From IMG/VR virus record IMGVR_UViG_3300042562_001006, positions 1 to 36,926 of that record: a stretch of DNA of 36,926 nucleotides, one strand, 5' to 3'. Position 1 is the stretch's first letter, and each line of letters opens with the position of its first letter. The stretch comes from a virus. This document shows, in pieces, positions 27,202-36,060 of this stretch. A model generated the notes under the pieces. The model worked only from the letters and a program-made list of their open reading frames with translations. It was not told the origin of the DNA and searched no databases. Made by a program: the position numbers and the translations under genes.

Positions 27202-28971
27202 TTAAGCGGCTGCAAGGTTTTTGAGAATGTCTCTAATGTCCACAAGTGTCGCCTCTTTAGGAAGAGCGTCTGCCCATTTTGGCGTGATGTTTTTTCTCGC
27301 TTGTTCGCGGAATGCTTCGCGATCCGTTCTTTCTCGGTCAAGGATGTTCCTGCCCTTGTTCTTTTCCTCAGCCTCTTTTTTTAGCCGTGTCATTTCGTCC
27401 CGCACGTCGTCATTGAACGCTCTGCGGCGTTGGCGTTGCATGTCGTTATTGTCCCGGATCTCCTGCTTCCTCTCCGCTGGCGTGCGTCCCGCTTTTTCGA
27501 TCGAGCGTTGCACAGCTTCGCGGTTCTGGTCGCGCAGCTCTAGTGCCCCTCTTTCGGCTTCGTCTGTGATGCTTTGCTCCAGCCCAAGAATCTCTTCCTT
27601 AAGCCCGATAATGCGGTTGTATTGCTCGATTTGCCCTTCTGTCACGTTGCGTCCGTTTTTGACCGCATCCTCGAACGCTGAGACAGTCAGCTTGTCGAAC
27701 CCTCCCGGATCGTCGCCCATCAAGACATCGCCTTCTGCCTCCAGTGCTTTTTTGGCATTGGTCAGCTTCTCCGCATCAGATCCGGCCATGGACTGCTGAG
27801 CCGAGTACACCGATTCCTGTACGCTTTTGATTTTGCGCACCGTGTCCTCGTGCAAACTCAGCAGCTCCTTGGCGTCGGAGATGGCCTGATCGGCTGCCTT
27901 CTTGGCGTCGTCTTGTGCTTGTTTCTCTTTGGCGGCTTGCTCGTTTTTGAACTGCTCTTCCCACGCCCAACGCGCACGGTCTAGCTCTGCGTTCTCTTTA
28001 TTCCCTTGGTCGAGCTTCTCTTGGAGTTTCTTGCGATCTTCCGCTGCTTTCAAGGAATCTGCTTCCGCTTTTTTCTGCCGGTCCAATGCGCGAAGGAGCT
28101 TTCTTTGATCTTCCTCTTCAATGGCAACACTACTGCCCAAAAACTTTAGAGAAACCGCTTCTTCGTTAGCTTTAATCTCATTTTGTTTTTTGATTATATA
28201 ATCTAAAGAGGCCGACAGCCCGCCTGCAAGCATTTTTGTAAATCCAGAACTGCTCTCTCCGGTCATCTCTTTTAACGTATCAAATTTTGCTTTAATAGCA
28301 TCAATTTGACCGCCTAGCCCGCGTTCCAATTTAGGCATGGCCTCAGCCATTTTCAGCAATGTTTCAGCCACCTGCTTTCCGCTTAGGTTCAGCTTCTGCA
28401 AGTCCTCCGCGCGAGCAGATCCAAACGCTTGAGTGAGAAGTTTAGCGGTGACTGGAAGAGCTTCTTTCAACTGACCAAGTTCCTCGGCTAACGGCTTAGG
28501 CGATGCGTAAAGCTGCTGCAAGCCGTAGATAAACCGGCCCAGCTCTTCGCTGCCTCCACCTCCAGATGCGATTGCATTTTGGAGCGTTCTGATCGTTTTG
28601 AATGCGTTCGCTGCACTCATGCCAGCCGCTTGGAGCTGAAGAGTTGCCTTGGCCGCAACACCCATATTTAGACCAATTTCAGACGAAAGAGTTTTCAGCT
28701 GCTCATATTGCTGCATTCCCAAAAAGTCGTTTCCTGCTGTGGCCTTTAACGCGTTCTGGAGCTTTTCCGCTTCGATGTAAGTTGAAGTGATGTCTTTTGC
28801 TACAGAAACAAAAGCCGACCCGATGGCGCCACCGATAGCAATGTTCTTCAGCATCGAGAACGTTGCCGACATCTTCGACACCGCCGCATTCGTGCTCTTC
28901 ATCGCGCCGTCCAGCCCGGTCGTAAATTGACTGGAATCAAGCCTGAGTGATGCGTCTAGCGTAGCTGCCAT
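27202..28971 (-). CDS. Tape measure protein
   Basis: 589 residues. N-terminal DASLRLDSSQFTTGLDGAMK and KEALPVTAKLLTQ match tape-measure N-termini; a hydrophobic helix IAIGGAIGSAFVSVAKDI (about 47-64) precedes long helical, coiled-coil and Glu/Lys-rich regions. At about 0.15 nm per residue the tail would be near 90 nm, though processing is not known. It follows the tail-chaperone frameshift as in lambda. Its ATG is preceded by TTGACA with 14 bases between. Confidence 0.85.
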   Translation of the reverse strand: MAATLDASLRLDSSQFTTGLDGAMKSTNAAVSKMSATFSMLKNIAIGGAIGSAFVSVAKDITSTYIEAEKLQNALKATAGNDFLGMQQYEQLKTLSSEIGLNMGVAAKATLQLQAAGMSAANAFKTIRTLQNAIASGGGGSEELGRFIYGLQQLYASPKPLAEELGQLKEALPVTAKLLTQAFGSARAEDLQKLNLSGKQVAETLLKMAEAMPKLERGLGGQIDAIKAKFDTLKEMTGESSSGFTKMLAGGLSASLDYIIKKQNEIKANEEAVSLKFLGSSVAIEEEDQRKLLRALDRQKKAEADSLKAAEDRKKLQEKLDQGNKENAELDRARWAWEEQFKNEQAAKEKQAQDDAKKAADQAISDAKELLSLHEDTVRKIKSVQESVYSAQQSMAGSDAEKLTNAKKALEAEGDVLMGDDPGGFDKLTVSAFEDAVKNGRNVTEGQIEQYNRIIGLKEEILGLEQSITDEAERGALELRDQNREAVQRSIEKAGRTPAERKQEIRDNNDMQRQRRRAFNDDVRDEMTRLKKEAEEKNKGRNILDRERTDREAFREQARKNITPKWADALPKEATLVDIRDILKNLAAA

Positions 28972-28982
28972 GAACTTGTTGG

Positions 28983-29234
28983 TTATGTCAATGAGTTGAC
29001 AACTCGATTCGTCTTACGCCGCTGGATGTAATCCATCGCGTTCTTGATGGTCTCGTCTTCCATCATGTCGTGCCCGACCCACTGGGTTTCGATGCCTTCC
29101 TTGACCAGCGCAATGTGCAAATAGGCAAGCCCCCGACACAGCGGCAACTCCCACAAAACCTCCTGCTCCGTCAGTCCGGTCACGGGTCGCACCAATGACA
29201 CGTAGTGCGCTTGAAAGACCGGACTGGCTAACGC
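28983..29234 (-). CDS. Tail assembly chaperone T frame, translated as GT by -1 frameshift
   Basis: This is the downstream frame, open from the slippery site (29234-29240) to a TAA at 28983. It can also start at a GTG at 29201. The fused product would be 149 G residues plus 83 T residues, 232 in all. The T segment (GLTEQEVLWELPLCRGLAYL, MEDETIKNAMDYIQRR) is predicted to recruit the tape measure, as lambda GT does. It directly precedes the tape measure. Confidence 0.75.
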   Translation of the reverse strand, partial: ALASPVFQAHYVSLVRPVTGLTEQEVLWELPLCRGLAYLHIALVKEGIETQWVGHDMMEDETIKNAMDYIQRRKTNRVVNSLT

Positions 29235-29680
29235 TTTCCCTCGGCGCCGGCTGTTTGCACCACCTCGGACTGATTGGCCGTTGAGTCGTTCAGGATGCGC
29301 AGCCCAAGGCTGATTGCGTCACGCTCTTCTGAAATCTTGATGTTGGCGTCGATCCAGTCATCGCACGCATCAATCAACGCTTGGATGCCTTGTGCGCGCA
29401 GCTTGCGGAGTTGCGCGGTTGGCGTGATGCAAACGAAAATCAGCACCTTGCTGAGCGGCGCGAATAGCGAGAACTCGTCAAAGCAGGCGTCAAGCGTCGG
29501 GAAGCCGGACTTGTGGCACATCGAAACCCAGATGTCTTTCCGCGAGCACGAGACGCCTTCAAAGGTTTTCCCCTTCCACTCATAGGCCGCATTGAATGCG
29601 TCTGTTCTGCGCTGCTCCTGCTCGTTTGGCAGGTTCACTAGTGAAATCCCGTCGTCCTCTTGGGTTTGAATGTCTATCAT
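29228..29680 (-). CDS. Tail assembly chaperone G
   Basis: 150 residues, upstream frame of the G/GT pair. Acidic and helical, with VSMCHKSGFPTLDACFDEFS and LRKLRAQGIQALIDACDDW segments. The last codons GGA-AAG carry the slippery heptamer, then CGT-TAG. G coats the tape measure during assembly in lambda-like phages. The ATGA overlap with the gene at 29677 keeps it in the tail operon. Confidence 0.75.
   Translation of the reverse strand: MIDIQTQEDDGISLVNLPNEQEQRRTDAFNAAYEWKGKTFEGVSCSRKDIWVSMCHKSGFPTLDACFDEFSLFAPLSKVLIFVCITPTAQLRKLRAQGIQALIDACDDWIDANIKISEERDAISLGLRILNDSTANQSEVVQTAGAEGKR
29234..29240 (-). promoter_or_regulatory. Programmed -1 frameshift heptamer GGGAAAG
   Basis: In the G frame the reading is G-GGA-AAG, an exact X-XXY-YYZ slippery site and the same heptamer used by lambda G/GT. 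A -1 slip moves from frame G (codon starts equal 1 mod 3) into frame T (2 mod 3) and reads through 83 codons to 28983. Confidence 0.8.
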
Positions 29681-30078
29681 GGTCGGCCAGTTGCAAGGAA
29701 TCGGTCAGCCATTTCCATTCCCTTATTGGTAATGGATTCGCGCACATAGGCTGTGCGGGTGGTGCCCTTTCTTGTAATTAGCACTTGTCGCTCTGCTGAG
29801 TCAAGCGCGCGCTTGGCCGCGTGTCTGTTTTTGATAGCCATCAGGTAGCCAAGCAATTCATGATGCGGATCGAGCTTTTGCAGCTCGCCCGACATCAACG
29901 CCTTCATAAGATGCCCGACGTTGATCTCCGGCATTGTCACCGAAGTTGTGGAAAGGTACATCGTGACGTACTCCTTTCCATTGTCCGCCCGCACCTGCAC
30001 TACTGGCTTCATCACAACGCCCATGGTCATGAAGGCGGACGCAACATCAACGTCCGTGCAGGCGATCCAGCTTTCCAT
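29677..30078 (-). CDS. Tail-module protein, 133 aa
   Basis: MESWIACTDVDVASAFMTMG opens; later KKALMSGELQ-like and HHELLGYLMAIKNRHAAKRALDS helices, then ITRKGTTRTAYVRESITNK. It sits between the tube-like protein and tail chaperone G, where a minor tail or tube-end protein is expected. No specific family recognised. Confidence 0.5.
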   Translation of the reverse strand: MESWIACTDVDVASAFMTMGVVMKPVVQVRADNGKEYVTMYLSTTSVTMPEINVGHLMKALMSGELQKLDPHHELLGYLMAIKNRHAAKRALDSAERQVLITRKGTTRTAYVRESITNKGMEMADRFLATGRP

Positions 30079-30080
30079 AA

Positions 30081-30485
30081 TTAGACGACGAATGGGTATT
30101 GCTTCACTGAGAAGGTAGTCTTGGCCATCTCGGTGTTGGTCTCCGAGCGGTTTGGGTCCATGAAGATCATGGTGCCGTCATTCGGGTCAAACCCGTAGGT
30201 GAGGGCAGCAAAGTTGGCTAGAGTGGTCACTTCCGTCCCTGGATGCTGGTTGGCCAGTCCAAGAGTCTTATTGGACAGGTAACCATCGAACGCAAAGGTG
30301 ATCGTTGGGTTGCGGTACTCAAGCCCGAAGGTGGCCCCGGCGGCGTTAAGATAAGCCTTTTCATCACGCGCAGCGGTGATCGTCAAAGACTGAACGAGGA
30401 TGTCCGGTGTCACGGCATTGCTCTCATCAAGCAGCGTCGAGGATGGGATGTTTCCGTGTTGGATCAAAGCGGCTACAGCAGGCAT
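30081..30485 (-). CDS. Probable major tail tube protein
   Basis: 134 residues. A beta-rich protein, with SNAVTPDILVQSLTITAARD, TITFAFDGYLSN and GTMIFMDPNRSETNTEMAKTTF. Size and place between the terminator-like gene and tail chaperones fit a tube protein, though it is short for one. The ATG follows a TTGACA with exactly 14 bases. Confidence 0.55.
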   Translation of the reverse strand: MPAVAALIQHGNIPSSTLLDESNAVTPDILVQSLTITAARDEKAYLNAAGATFGLEYRNPTITFAFDGYLSNKTLGLANQHPGTEVTTLANFAALTYGFDPNDGTMIFMDPNRSETNTEMAKTTFSVKQYPFVV

Positions 30486-30505
30486 ATTTTAAGAGTTGAT
30501 GTCAA

Positions 30506-30991
30506 TCATTGCTGCGTCGATGCGCAGATGATGGTGAATGCGTACTCCGTCGAGAGCGTGTCATTCTCGCTCGACCCCGGCGTCATATTGTTACTGTGCT
30601 GCTTGAGCACGTAAACGCCCTGGCCGTTGCTGATTGCGTTGATCTTCTGGCCCAGTGTGGTCGTGTCCCACACGCCAAAGAGCAGCGCGGAAATGTTTTC
30701 CGCCCGCAGCTCGTGCCTAGGTCGAGCGTCCGCACCGAGCGTTAGATTCGCCTCCTGCCGATCCTCCACCATGTTTACGTTCAGTCGGCAGTGCCAGACG
30801 GTCCCGGCCTGCGGGATCTCGTCGGATTCGGTCACCCTCACCACAATAAAAGGTAGCTTGACCTCATCGTTTTCGCGGTCGTCGCAGAGTGTAAAGCCGG
30901 TAAATGCGGACAACGGCAAAAGCTCGTCATCGAGCACCGTAATCAGGCGCCGCTGTAGTCGGTCGGAGGGGCAGATTGGGTAGGTGATCAT
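30506..30991 (-). CDS. Probable tail terminator / tail completion protein
   Basis: 161 residues: MITYPICPSDRLQRRLITVL, then strands FIVVRVTESDEIP and VWHCRLNVNMVED with a LRAENISALLFGVWDTT helix. The alpha/beta plan and place between the HK97-gp10-like gene and the tube resemble gpU-type tail terminators. Assignment by position and length. Confidence 0.55.
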   Translation of the reverse strand: MITYPICPSDRLQRRLITVLDDELLPLSAFTGFTLCDDRENDEVKLPFIVVRVTESDEIPQAGTVWHCRLNVNMVEDRQEANLTLGADARPRHELRAENISALLFGVWDTTTLGQKINAISNGQGVYVLKQHSNNMTPGSSENDTLSTEYAFTIICASTQQ

Positions 30992-31665
30992 TTCTTGAAT
31001 CCTGTTTTCTTAGCCACGTCTTTTACGTCCTCTGCCATCCATTTGATAAACTGCCGACGCACCTCTGGAATGGATGAACTGAATGCCTTTGGTGCGATGA
31101 GGTACGCGCCTAAGCGTTGCACGCTGGCGAACGCATGGACTTTGCCATTTGATGCCGGGACAGCCTTGGTGCCGATTGAATGGCCCTTAAACCGCTTCTG
31201 ATTGCGAGGCATTCCGATCCTTGGCACGTTGAACGCCTTGTAGGCTGGAATGAACCCAGCAGCCAAGAATCCCACCGAGCGAACACGCGCATTTACAAAC
31301 CTTTCGACTGTCTCGTAAAAGTCGCTGACAAAAGACGCTGATTTGGCCCCACTACTAGCTTTTGGAAAATACTTGACGCCATGTTTTTTTCTAATGCGGG
31401 CCGCGATAATCTCAGCCGCTACCGTGTTGGTTAGCTGGTGGCGTTTTTTCTTTTCTGCTCGACTAAACTTTTTTGCTTGGCCAGTCAGTTCTATCCGCAC
31501 CTTTGCAGGCGTTATTGAACGACGTTTCACCTTTTCCGATGCAAACGGAAGCCAAAACCGCATAGCTTTATTCACGACCGATGCGTCGGTCTTCTTCTTC
31601 ATCCTCTTGTAGTCGGCCATTGCCCTTTCAAGCAGCGCCGTGTTAAACTTCACCATCAAACTCAT
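30988..31665 (-). CDS. Neck/tail-completion protein, HK97 gp10-like
   Basis: 225 residues; helix-rich and strongly basic (RMKKKTDASVVNKAMRFWLP, SEKVKRRSITPAKVRIELTG). This resembles gp10/gpZ-type neck proteins that sit between head and tail. Overlaps its neighbours by ATGA on both sides. Confidence 0.6.
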   Translation of the reverse strand: MSLMVKFNTALLERAMADYKRMKKKTDASVVNKAMRFWLPFASEKVKRRSITPAKVRIELTGQAKKFSRAEKKKRHQLTNTVAAEIIAARIRKKHGVKYFPKASSGAKSASFVSDFYETVERFVNARVRSVGFLAAGFIPAYKAFNVPRIGMPRNQKRFKGHSIGTKAVPASNGKVHAFASVQRLGAYLIAPKAFSSSIPEVRRQFIKWMAEDVKDVAKKTGFKK

Positions 31666-32021
31666 GCCGCCGTCGCCTCCATGTTTGGGTCAATCAGCTC
31701 CAGATCGTAAAACGGGCGGATCTGCGTGGTCGCAGCGCTGTCGATGCGGTAGATGACCGCTGTGGCCAGCACTGTGCCCATCTTGATCTCGTCGTTGATC
31801 TTTGGCACGGTCGTAAACTGCGCTTTCGTCGCAATCACGCTCACCGTGTCGTCCTTGACGATGATCTGAGCCATCAGGTTCCGGCTGTTCTTGCCGGTCG
31901 GCTGGTAGGCGTGAATCTGCACGTTGTTATGCCACACGTAAAGTTGCGCGCCGCTGGCATCCGTTCCAAATTTGGTGCGGATGCGTCCATGCGCGGAGGC
32001 GATGCGTTGAGCGTAGGTCAT
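31662..32021 (-). CDS. Head-tail connector / head-closure protein candidate
   Basis: 119 residues. MTYAQRIASAHGRIRTKFGT, then strands (QIIVKDDTVSVIATKAQF) and a PFYDLELIDP end. Its ATG begins only two bases after the U tract of the terminator at 32024-32060, so its translation depends on read-through. Position and size match head-closure proteins (gpFII or HK97 gp9-like). Confidence 0.5.
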   Translation of the reverse strand: MTYAQRIASAHGRIRTKFGTDASGAQLYVWHNNVQIHAYQPTGKNSRNLMAQIIVKDDTVSVIATKAQFTTVPKINDEIKMGTVLATAVIYRIDSAATTQIRPFYDLELIDPNMEATAA

Positions 32022-32023
32022 AC

Positions 32024-32060
32024 AAAAAAGCGGCTGACAAGGATAGAACCCTGTCAGCCG
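32024..32060 (-). terminator. Intrinsic terminator between capsid and connector genes
   Basis: On the minus strand CGGCTGACA (32060-32052) pairs with TGTCAGCCG (32039-32031), followed by C and six T residues, then GT and the next gene's ATG at 32021. The stem is 9 bp and perfect. It would cut transcription after the capsid genes and let only part continue to the tail genes. Confidence 0.75.
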
Positions 32061-32089
32061 CCCACGATGAAAACACCCAACACCAAAAA

Positions 32090-32500
32090 TTAGGTCAGCA
32101 GTCTGACTGAGGCGCTTACCGCGCTCATGTCGCCCGTAGTGCCGGCTGTGGTGAACTTGGCGTTCACGTAGCGCGGAGCGGGAGAAGGCAGCCGAAATCG
32201 GAAGGATGTTTGAGGGATTGCGCTGCCTGTGCCGGTCAGAACCGCCGAGAGACCCAAACTGGTCGTCGGAGTGGCCGTTGATCCACCCTGCAAGAGGATG
32301 GTGATCGTGTCCGCTGATGCGAGCTGCGTAGCAGTCAAAGCAGGGATCAAGACTTCTACTTCGGCATTCTCAGGGAAAAACCCTTTTGAGTTAGTGCCGA
32401 GGTCGAGGTCAGGAGACTGGACGTTGCCGTCAGAGGCGGTCAGAAGCCGAGCCTTGGTCAGGTCCGCGTCCTGAATGTTTCGAGAAAATTCGTTAGCCAT
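32090..32500 (-). CDS. Capsid decoration / cement protein candidate
   Basis: 136 residues, mostly beta with Thr/Ser/Ala-rich strands (VEVLIPALTATQLASADTIT, SFRFRLPSPAPRYVNAKF). Its size, fold and position right after the major capsid protein fit a Bbp16-like cement protein. The gene ends 30 bases before the terminator hairpin, so it is transcribed at the same high level as the capsid. Confidence 0.6.
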   Translation of the reverse strand: MANEFSRNIQDADLTKARLLTASDGNVQSPDLDLGTNSKGFFPENAEVEVLIPALTATQLASADTITILLQGGSTATPTTSLGLSAVLTGTGSAIPQTSFRFRLPSPAPRYVNAKFTTAGTTGDMSAVSASVRLLT

Positions 32501-32531
32501 TGTAATAATTCTTTAGATGTGATGCGCTTAA

Positions 32532-33455
32532 TTACTCAGCGATACCGATCGAGTCGGTGATGACGATTGGGATACCGTTGGACTCAAGTGGCAACGGAGC
32601 GAATACTTCGGCACCGGTGGCGGACTTGCTGCCGAGGGCGGAGAAGGCGGTGGAACGGCTTGACTGGAGCTGGAACGCCGAGCGGCGGTTCATCAACCAG
32701 TAGTTTGGCCGGTACCCAACCGGGTATTTACTGAGCAATTCAGCCAGACGCGCATCGGTGACACCGGCACCGGAGTCGCTGCCGACGGCGCTCAACCGGC
32801 CAACGCTGTATTTGCTGCCAACCTGCATCCCGACCCAAGCGGTCAAGTTTGCAACGTGAGCAGGATAGACCGAGCTAGTCCCCACATTTTCGATGCGCCA
32901 CTCACCCAGTTCAAAGGTAGTACCGGAACCGAAAACGAGCTGAACGCCTTGGGTGTCGGTGTTGATGCCGTAAACGGAGGACAAAGCAGTGCTACCGCCA
33001 GCACCAACTACGAGTCCGGAGTTGAAAGCGGTGTGAATCGCCTGCAAGCCAGGGAAGCCCTTGGAATCAACGCTGGTTCCGTAAATCACCTGCGAGCCGA
33101 GTTCAATCATCGCTTGGCGCATTACACCGATGGATTCGATGTCTTTCCACGCTTGTTCTCCGTCCTCGTAAGCGCGAGCCACCGCAACGTCGGCCTGCAC
33201 TGCACCGCTGAGAATGTAGCACTCGATGAGTTGATTCTCGAACTCCGATTTGCTCGGGGTCGATCCTTCGTTAGCGGCACGGAATCCGACGCCCGGATAC
33301 GAGACGCGCGACGCGATCTTGTAGCTGGTGCCTCGGATGGTGCGCGCTGGCATAATCTGAACCTCGGGAGCGTAGGTCAGCGTTTCCTCAATCAGCCCGA
33401 CAATGGTGTCGGAGCCGTTGAGTTTGGCAATATCGAGAAGATTGGCTTGTGGCAT
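32532..33455 (-). CDS. Major capsid protein (HK97 fold)
   Basis: 307 residues. N-terminal MPQANLLDIAKLNGSDTIVG, then a central YGTSVDSKGFPGL segment and the C-terminal PNYWLMNRRSAFQLQSSRS and IPIVITDSI that mark HK97-fold capsid subunits. It follows the protease-scaffold gene, so its order is protease, capsid, decoration. It lacks a long N-terminal scaffold of its own. Confidence 0.8.
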   Translation of the reverse strand: MPQANLLDIAKLNGSDTIVGLIEETLTYAPEVQIMPARTIRGTSYKIASRVSYPGVGFRAANEGSTPSKSEFENQLIECYILSGAVQADVAVARAYEDGEQAWKDIESIGVMRQAMIELGSQVIYGTSVDSKGFPGLQAIHTAFNSGLVVGAGGSTALSSVYGINTDTQGVQLVFGSGTTFELGEWRIENVGTSSVYPAHVANLTAWVGMQVGSKYSVGRLSAVGSDSGAGVTDARLAELLSKYPVGYRPNYWLMNRRSAFQLQSSRSTAFSALGSKSATGAEVFAPLPLESNGIPIVITDSIGIAE

Positions 33456-33473
33456 GGTCTTGAGAGAAAGTTG

Positions 33474-34385
33474 TTATGAGTTGGCCGAAACGTAGGCCGC
33501 TTCGGTTGGGAATTTTTCAGTGAACGCGCGAACCGCTTTTAAGCGATCGAGGCCGGTGGCCGTTCCGATGGCTTGATTCTTGGCTTCGTGGTAGGAGATG
33601 GCTGGTACCTTAACCTCTGGCTCGTTAATAGGAGCGGCAAAAGCAGCAGGAGCAGGAGCGGCGGCGGCTAAGCGAGCTTGTAGCTCGATGTCGCTGTTGC
33701 CAGACTGCAACGCTTTCAGATCGGCCTTGAGTTGTTCGCACTCGGCGAGCACTTTGGCGTTGTCGGCGGCAAACTGCGTAGCCACTTCGTCAAACTTAGC
33801 AGTGAAAGCGGCGAACTGCTCCGCGATGATGGCGGAAAAATCAACTTGAGGTTCTGGCGCAGGCGCCGGTGGGTCAATTGGCATAACATCTTCGTCACTG
33901 TCAATCTGATCAGCCGAGAACACGCCGTCAGCATTGGCTGCGGGTGTGTCTACAAAGTCAGCCGAGTATAAGCCGCGTGGGCGGGTCATGTAGTTGCCGC
34001 TTTCCTTGTCCAATTCTGGCGCATCCGCTGCAAACATCAAGGAGACGCCAAAAGCGGACGGGATTTCATTGATCATCTCCAGCAGCATCTCCTTTCCGCT
34101 GTGCGCATCGAACAAGGTCAGGTCAGCGAGAAGCTTGCCTTTGCTGACTCGGAAGTTCTCGTAATAGCCAACCGTGTCCTCGACCGACGAGAAGTGATTC
34201 AGCTTTGCCTTCACCCGGCCCTTCTCGATTGCTAAGGACTTAAACTTGTTGAGCGAACGCTTGTCCACGAACACCCCATGACCAAGCGCCGGGCCTTCTT
34301 GGATCAGCGAAACACCCATGATGGTGTTTCCTGAAACCTTGCCTTGAAACGCTGCGAATGTCTGAATCTCTTCGGTGACTGGCAT
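33474..34385 (-). CDS. Prohead protease with C-terminal scaffold-like region
   Basis: 303 residues from an ATG at 34385, 16 bases after the portal stop; a 440-residue frame reaching 34796 is a shadow of the portal. His64 (KLNH) and Ser115 (FGVSL) give the catalytic pair of the herpes-assemblin-like prohead protease, and SADFVDTPAAN (141-151) is the usual late motif. Residues about 178-225 form a coiled coil of the scaffold type. The ATG is 14 bases after a TTGACA. Confidence 0.8.
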   Translation of the reverse strand: MPVTEEIQTFAAFQGKVSGNTIMGVSLIQEGPALGHGVFVDKRSLNKFKSLAIEKGRVKAKLNHFSSVEDTVGYYENFRVSKGKLLADLTLFDAHSGKEMLLEMINEIPSAFGVSLMFAADAPELDKESGNYMTRPRGLYSADFVDTPAANADGVFSADQIDSDEDVMPIDPPAPAPEPQVDFSAIIAEQFAAFTAKFDEVATQFAADNAKVLAECEQLKADLKALQSGNSDIELQARLAAAAPAPAAFAAPINEPEVKVPAISYHEAKNQAIGTATGLDRLKAVRAFTEKFPTEAAYVSANS

Positions 34386-34401
34386 ACACGCCGCCCCGAT
34401 G

Positions 34402-36060
34402 TCAATCAGTGCTACCAGCCTCTGCCTCGTCCTCGGCAATATCTTCGGCCTCGTCCTCGGGTGATGCCTCGTCCTCGACTTCTGGCACGTCCTCCGCAGA
34501 CGCAGCCGCTGGCGCCGGTATAGCCGGCGCGTTAGGCGCCCGCCGCTCCAGCATGTAAATCGCTGTCGGCAGATCCAGCACTCCGCCAGATGCGTCTTGT
34601 ACCATCTTGGCGTCCTCGACAAGCTCCATGGCTTCAGCGCGGAGCAGACTGCGGATGATGTTGCGATCCTCACCGCGATCCGCTGCGATCTGCGTTTTGC
34701 TGATAATCCCAGCCATGGTCTCGTCGATGAGCGCCTTGGATTCGCGCCCGATGTCGGCTGTGACTTTGGCCGGAAAGCGCCACTCCCCCGCATCAAAGTC
34801 TGGTACGGCTGGCAGGTGACCGAGTTGGATGCCGCGAGCGATGACGCGGATTACGATCGGGTAAAGCAGCTTCTCCTCCAGTGTTAGCTGGGTCATTTCA
34901 AACTCACGAGCAGCCTGCGCCGCTTCCATCCGCACCGCTGTGCCTTGTCCCGCCCAGGAATAAATGAAACCGTAAGGCAGCCCAACGGCCAGCCCGGTCG
35001 AGCGGACAAGCGTGTCAAGAAACCCGTTAAAGGTCGGCGACGGGCGGTTAAAATCAACGGGGTTGAACGATTCGCCTTCTGCGAGGTACTGAATGGCGCC
35101 CGGCTCGACCTTCTTCATCCGGTCGGCATCCGACATGTAGTCGCTGTGCGTCGTGTCCAGCGAAACGTCTTGATCTGCGCTGCCGTCTGCGTTGTTGATG
35201 ACGCCGCTGATCGAGGACAAATACTTCACTGAGATTTTCTCGCACGCGAGGATCTCTTGAAGGTCTTTGATGTCGGTGATGGCTGCGTCGAACGCCGAGA
35301 ACCCGCGATAAGAGTCTAACCGGGTCGGGTCGAACAGGTGCAGGAACTCCTGCGCAGGCACCTCAAGCGCAGGCATCATGGACTCACCGGTCAGGCTGCG
35401 ATTGTAGATCCGGTATCGGATCGGCCTGCCCGTCGAGTCGATGACAACGCCGGAAAAGTCTTGCTCGCCTCTCTTAAGCGGCTTAAACGGCTTCGCATCC
35501 GTCCCGTTGCGATTAGGAATCGAGCCGATGCGGTCAGCCTCGATGGCTTGCAGTCGGATCGGACTGATCTTGAGCATCTCGTCGAGCTGCGTCATTGGCA
35601 CCTCGCTTACGATGTAGCCGATGTCCCCGTCCCGCTTCATCGACGTGACGCCCAGCCCGGCCAGCACGCGAAAATGGTGGCGCCGGGTCAGGTCGCAGCT
35701 CGACATCCACCTTTCCACGTAAGCCGTGATTGCTCTGTTGGCTTCCTCGGAGCTTGTGCGCGGCACGTACTGCAAGCGGCCCACGGAAAAGGTGCGGTAC
35801 TTGCGCAGAATGCTTTTGACCACGCTGCTGTTTTCTTCCAGCCATCGAGCCTCCCTAATTAGCGTCACCCGGTCGGTGTGGTTGCGGCTGGAATCAGGCT
35901 GATCCAACGCTTGACCGCTCGCCCGGCGATTCGTCGATGACTGAGCCCCGACGCGCCAATATCCCACCTTGTCGCCCGCCTCTAGCTGCGCCTTTGCGCG
36001 CTGGCGTTGCAAGGCGGTTGCCGGACTGAAAAACCTGATGGTCTGTTCGATAAAACTCAT
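34402..36060 (-). CDS. Portal protein (lambda gpB-like)
   Basis: 552 residues. Segments SVVKSILRKYRTFSVGRLQY, DLTRRHHFRVLAGLGVTSMKRDGD and SPIRLQAIEADRIG match the lambda-type portal family. The C-terminal 40 residues are a run of Asp and Glu (DVPEVEDEASPEDEAEDIAE). Overlaps the preceding 91-residue gene by ATGA. The acidic tail may line the channel or contact terminase; that is inference. Confidence 0.85.
   Translation of the reverse strand: MSFIEQTIRFFSPATALQRQRAKAQLEAGDKVGYWRVGAQSSTNRRASGQALDQPDSSRNHTDRVTLIREARWLEENSSVVKSILRKYRTFSVGRLQYVPRTSSEEANRAITAYVERWMSSCDLTRRHHFRVLAGLGVTSMKRDGDIGYIVSEVPMTQLDEMLKISPIRLQAIEADRIGSIPNRNGTDAKPFKPLKRGEQDFSGVVIDSTGRPIRYRIYNRSLTGESMMPALEVPAQEFLHLFDPTRLDSYRGFSAFDAAITDIKDLQEILACEKISVKYLSSISGVINNADGSADQDVSLDTTHSDYMSDADRMKKVEPGAIQYLAEGESFNPVDFNRPSPTFNGFLDTLVRSTGLAVGLPYGFIYSWAGQGTAVRMEAAQAAREFEMTQLTLEEKLLYPIVIRVIARGIQLGHLPAVPDFDAGEWRFPAKVTADIGRESKALIDETMAGIISKTQIAADRGEDRNIIRSLLRAEAMELVEDAKMVQDASGGVLDLPTAIYMLERRAPNAPAIPAPAAASAEDVPEVEDEASPEDEAEDIAEDEAEAGSTD

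Noticed and set aside
28101-28700. CRISPR-like or tandem repeat in tape measure
   Set aside because: Only coiled-coil codon repetition is present; no spacer-repeat periodicity.
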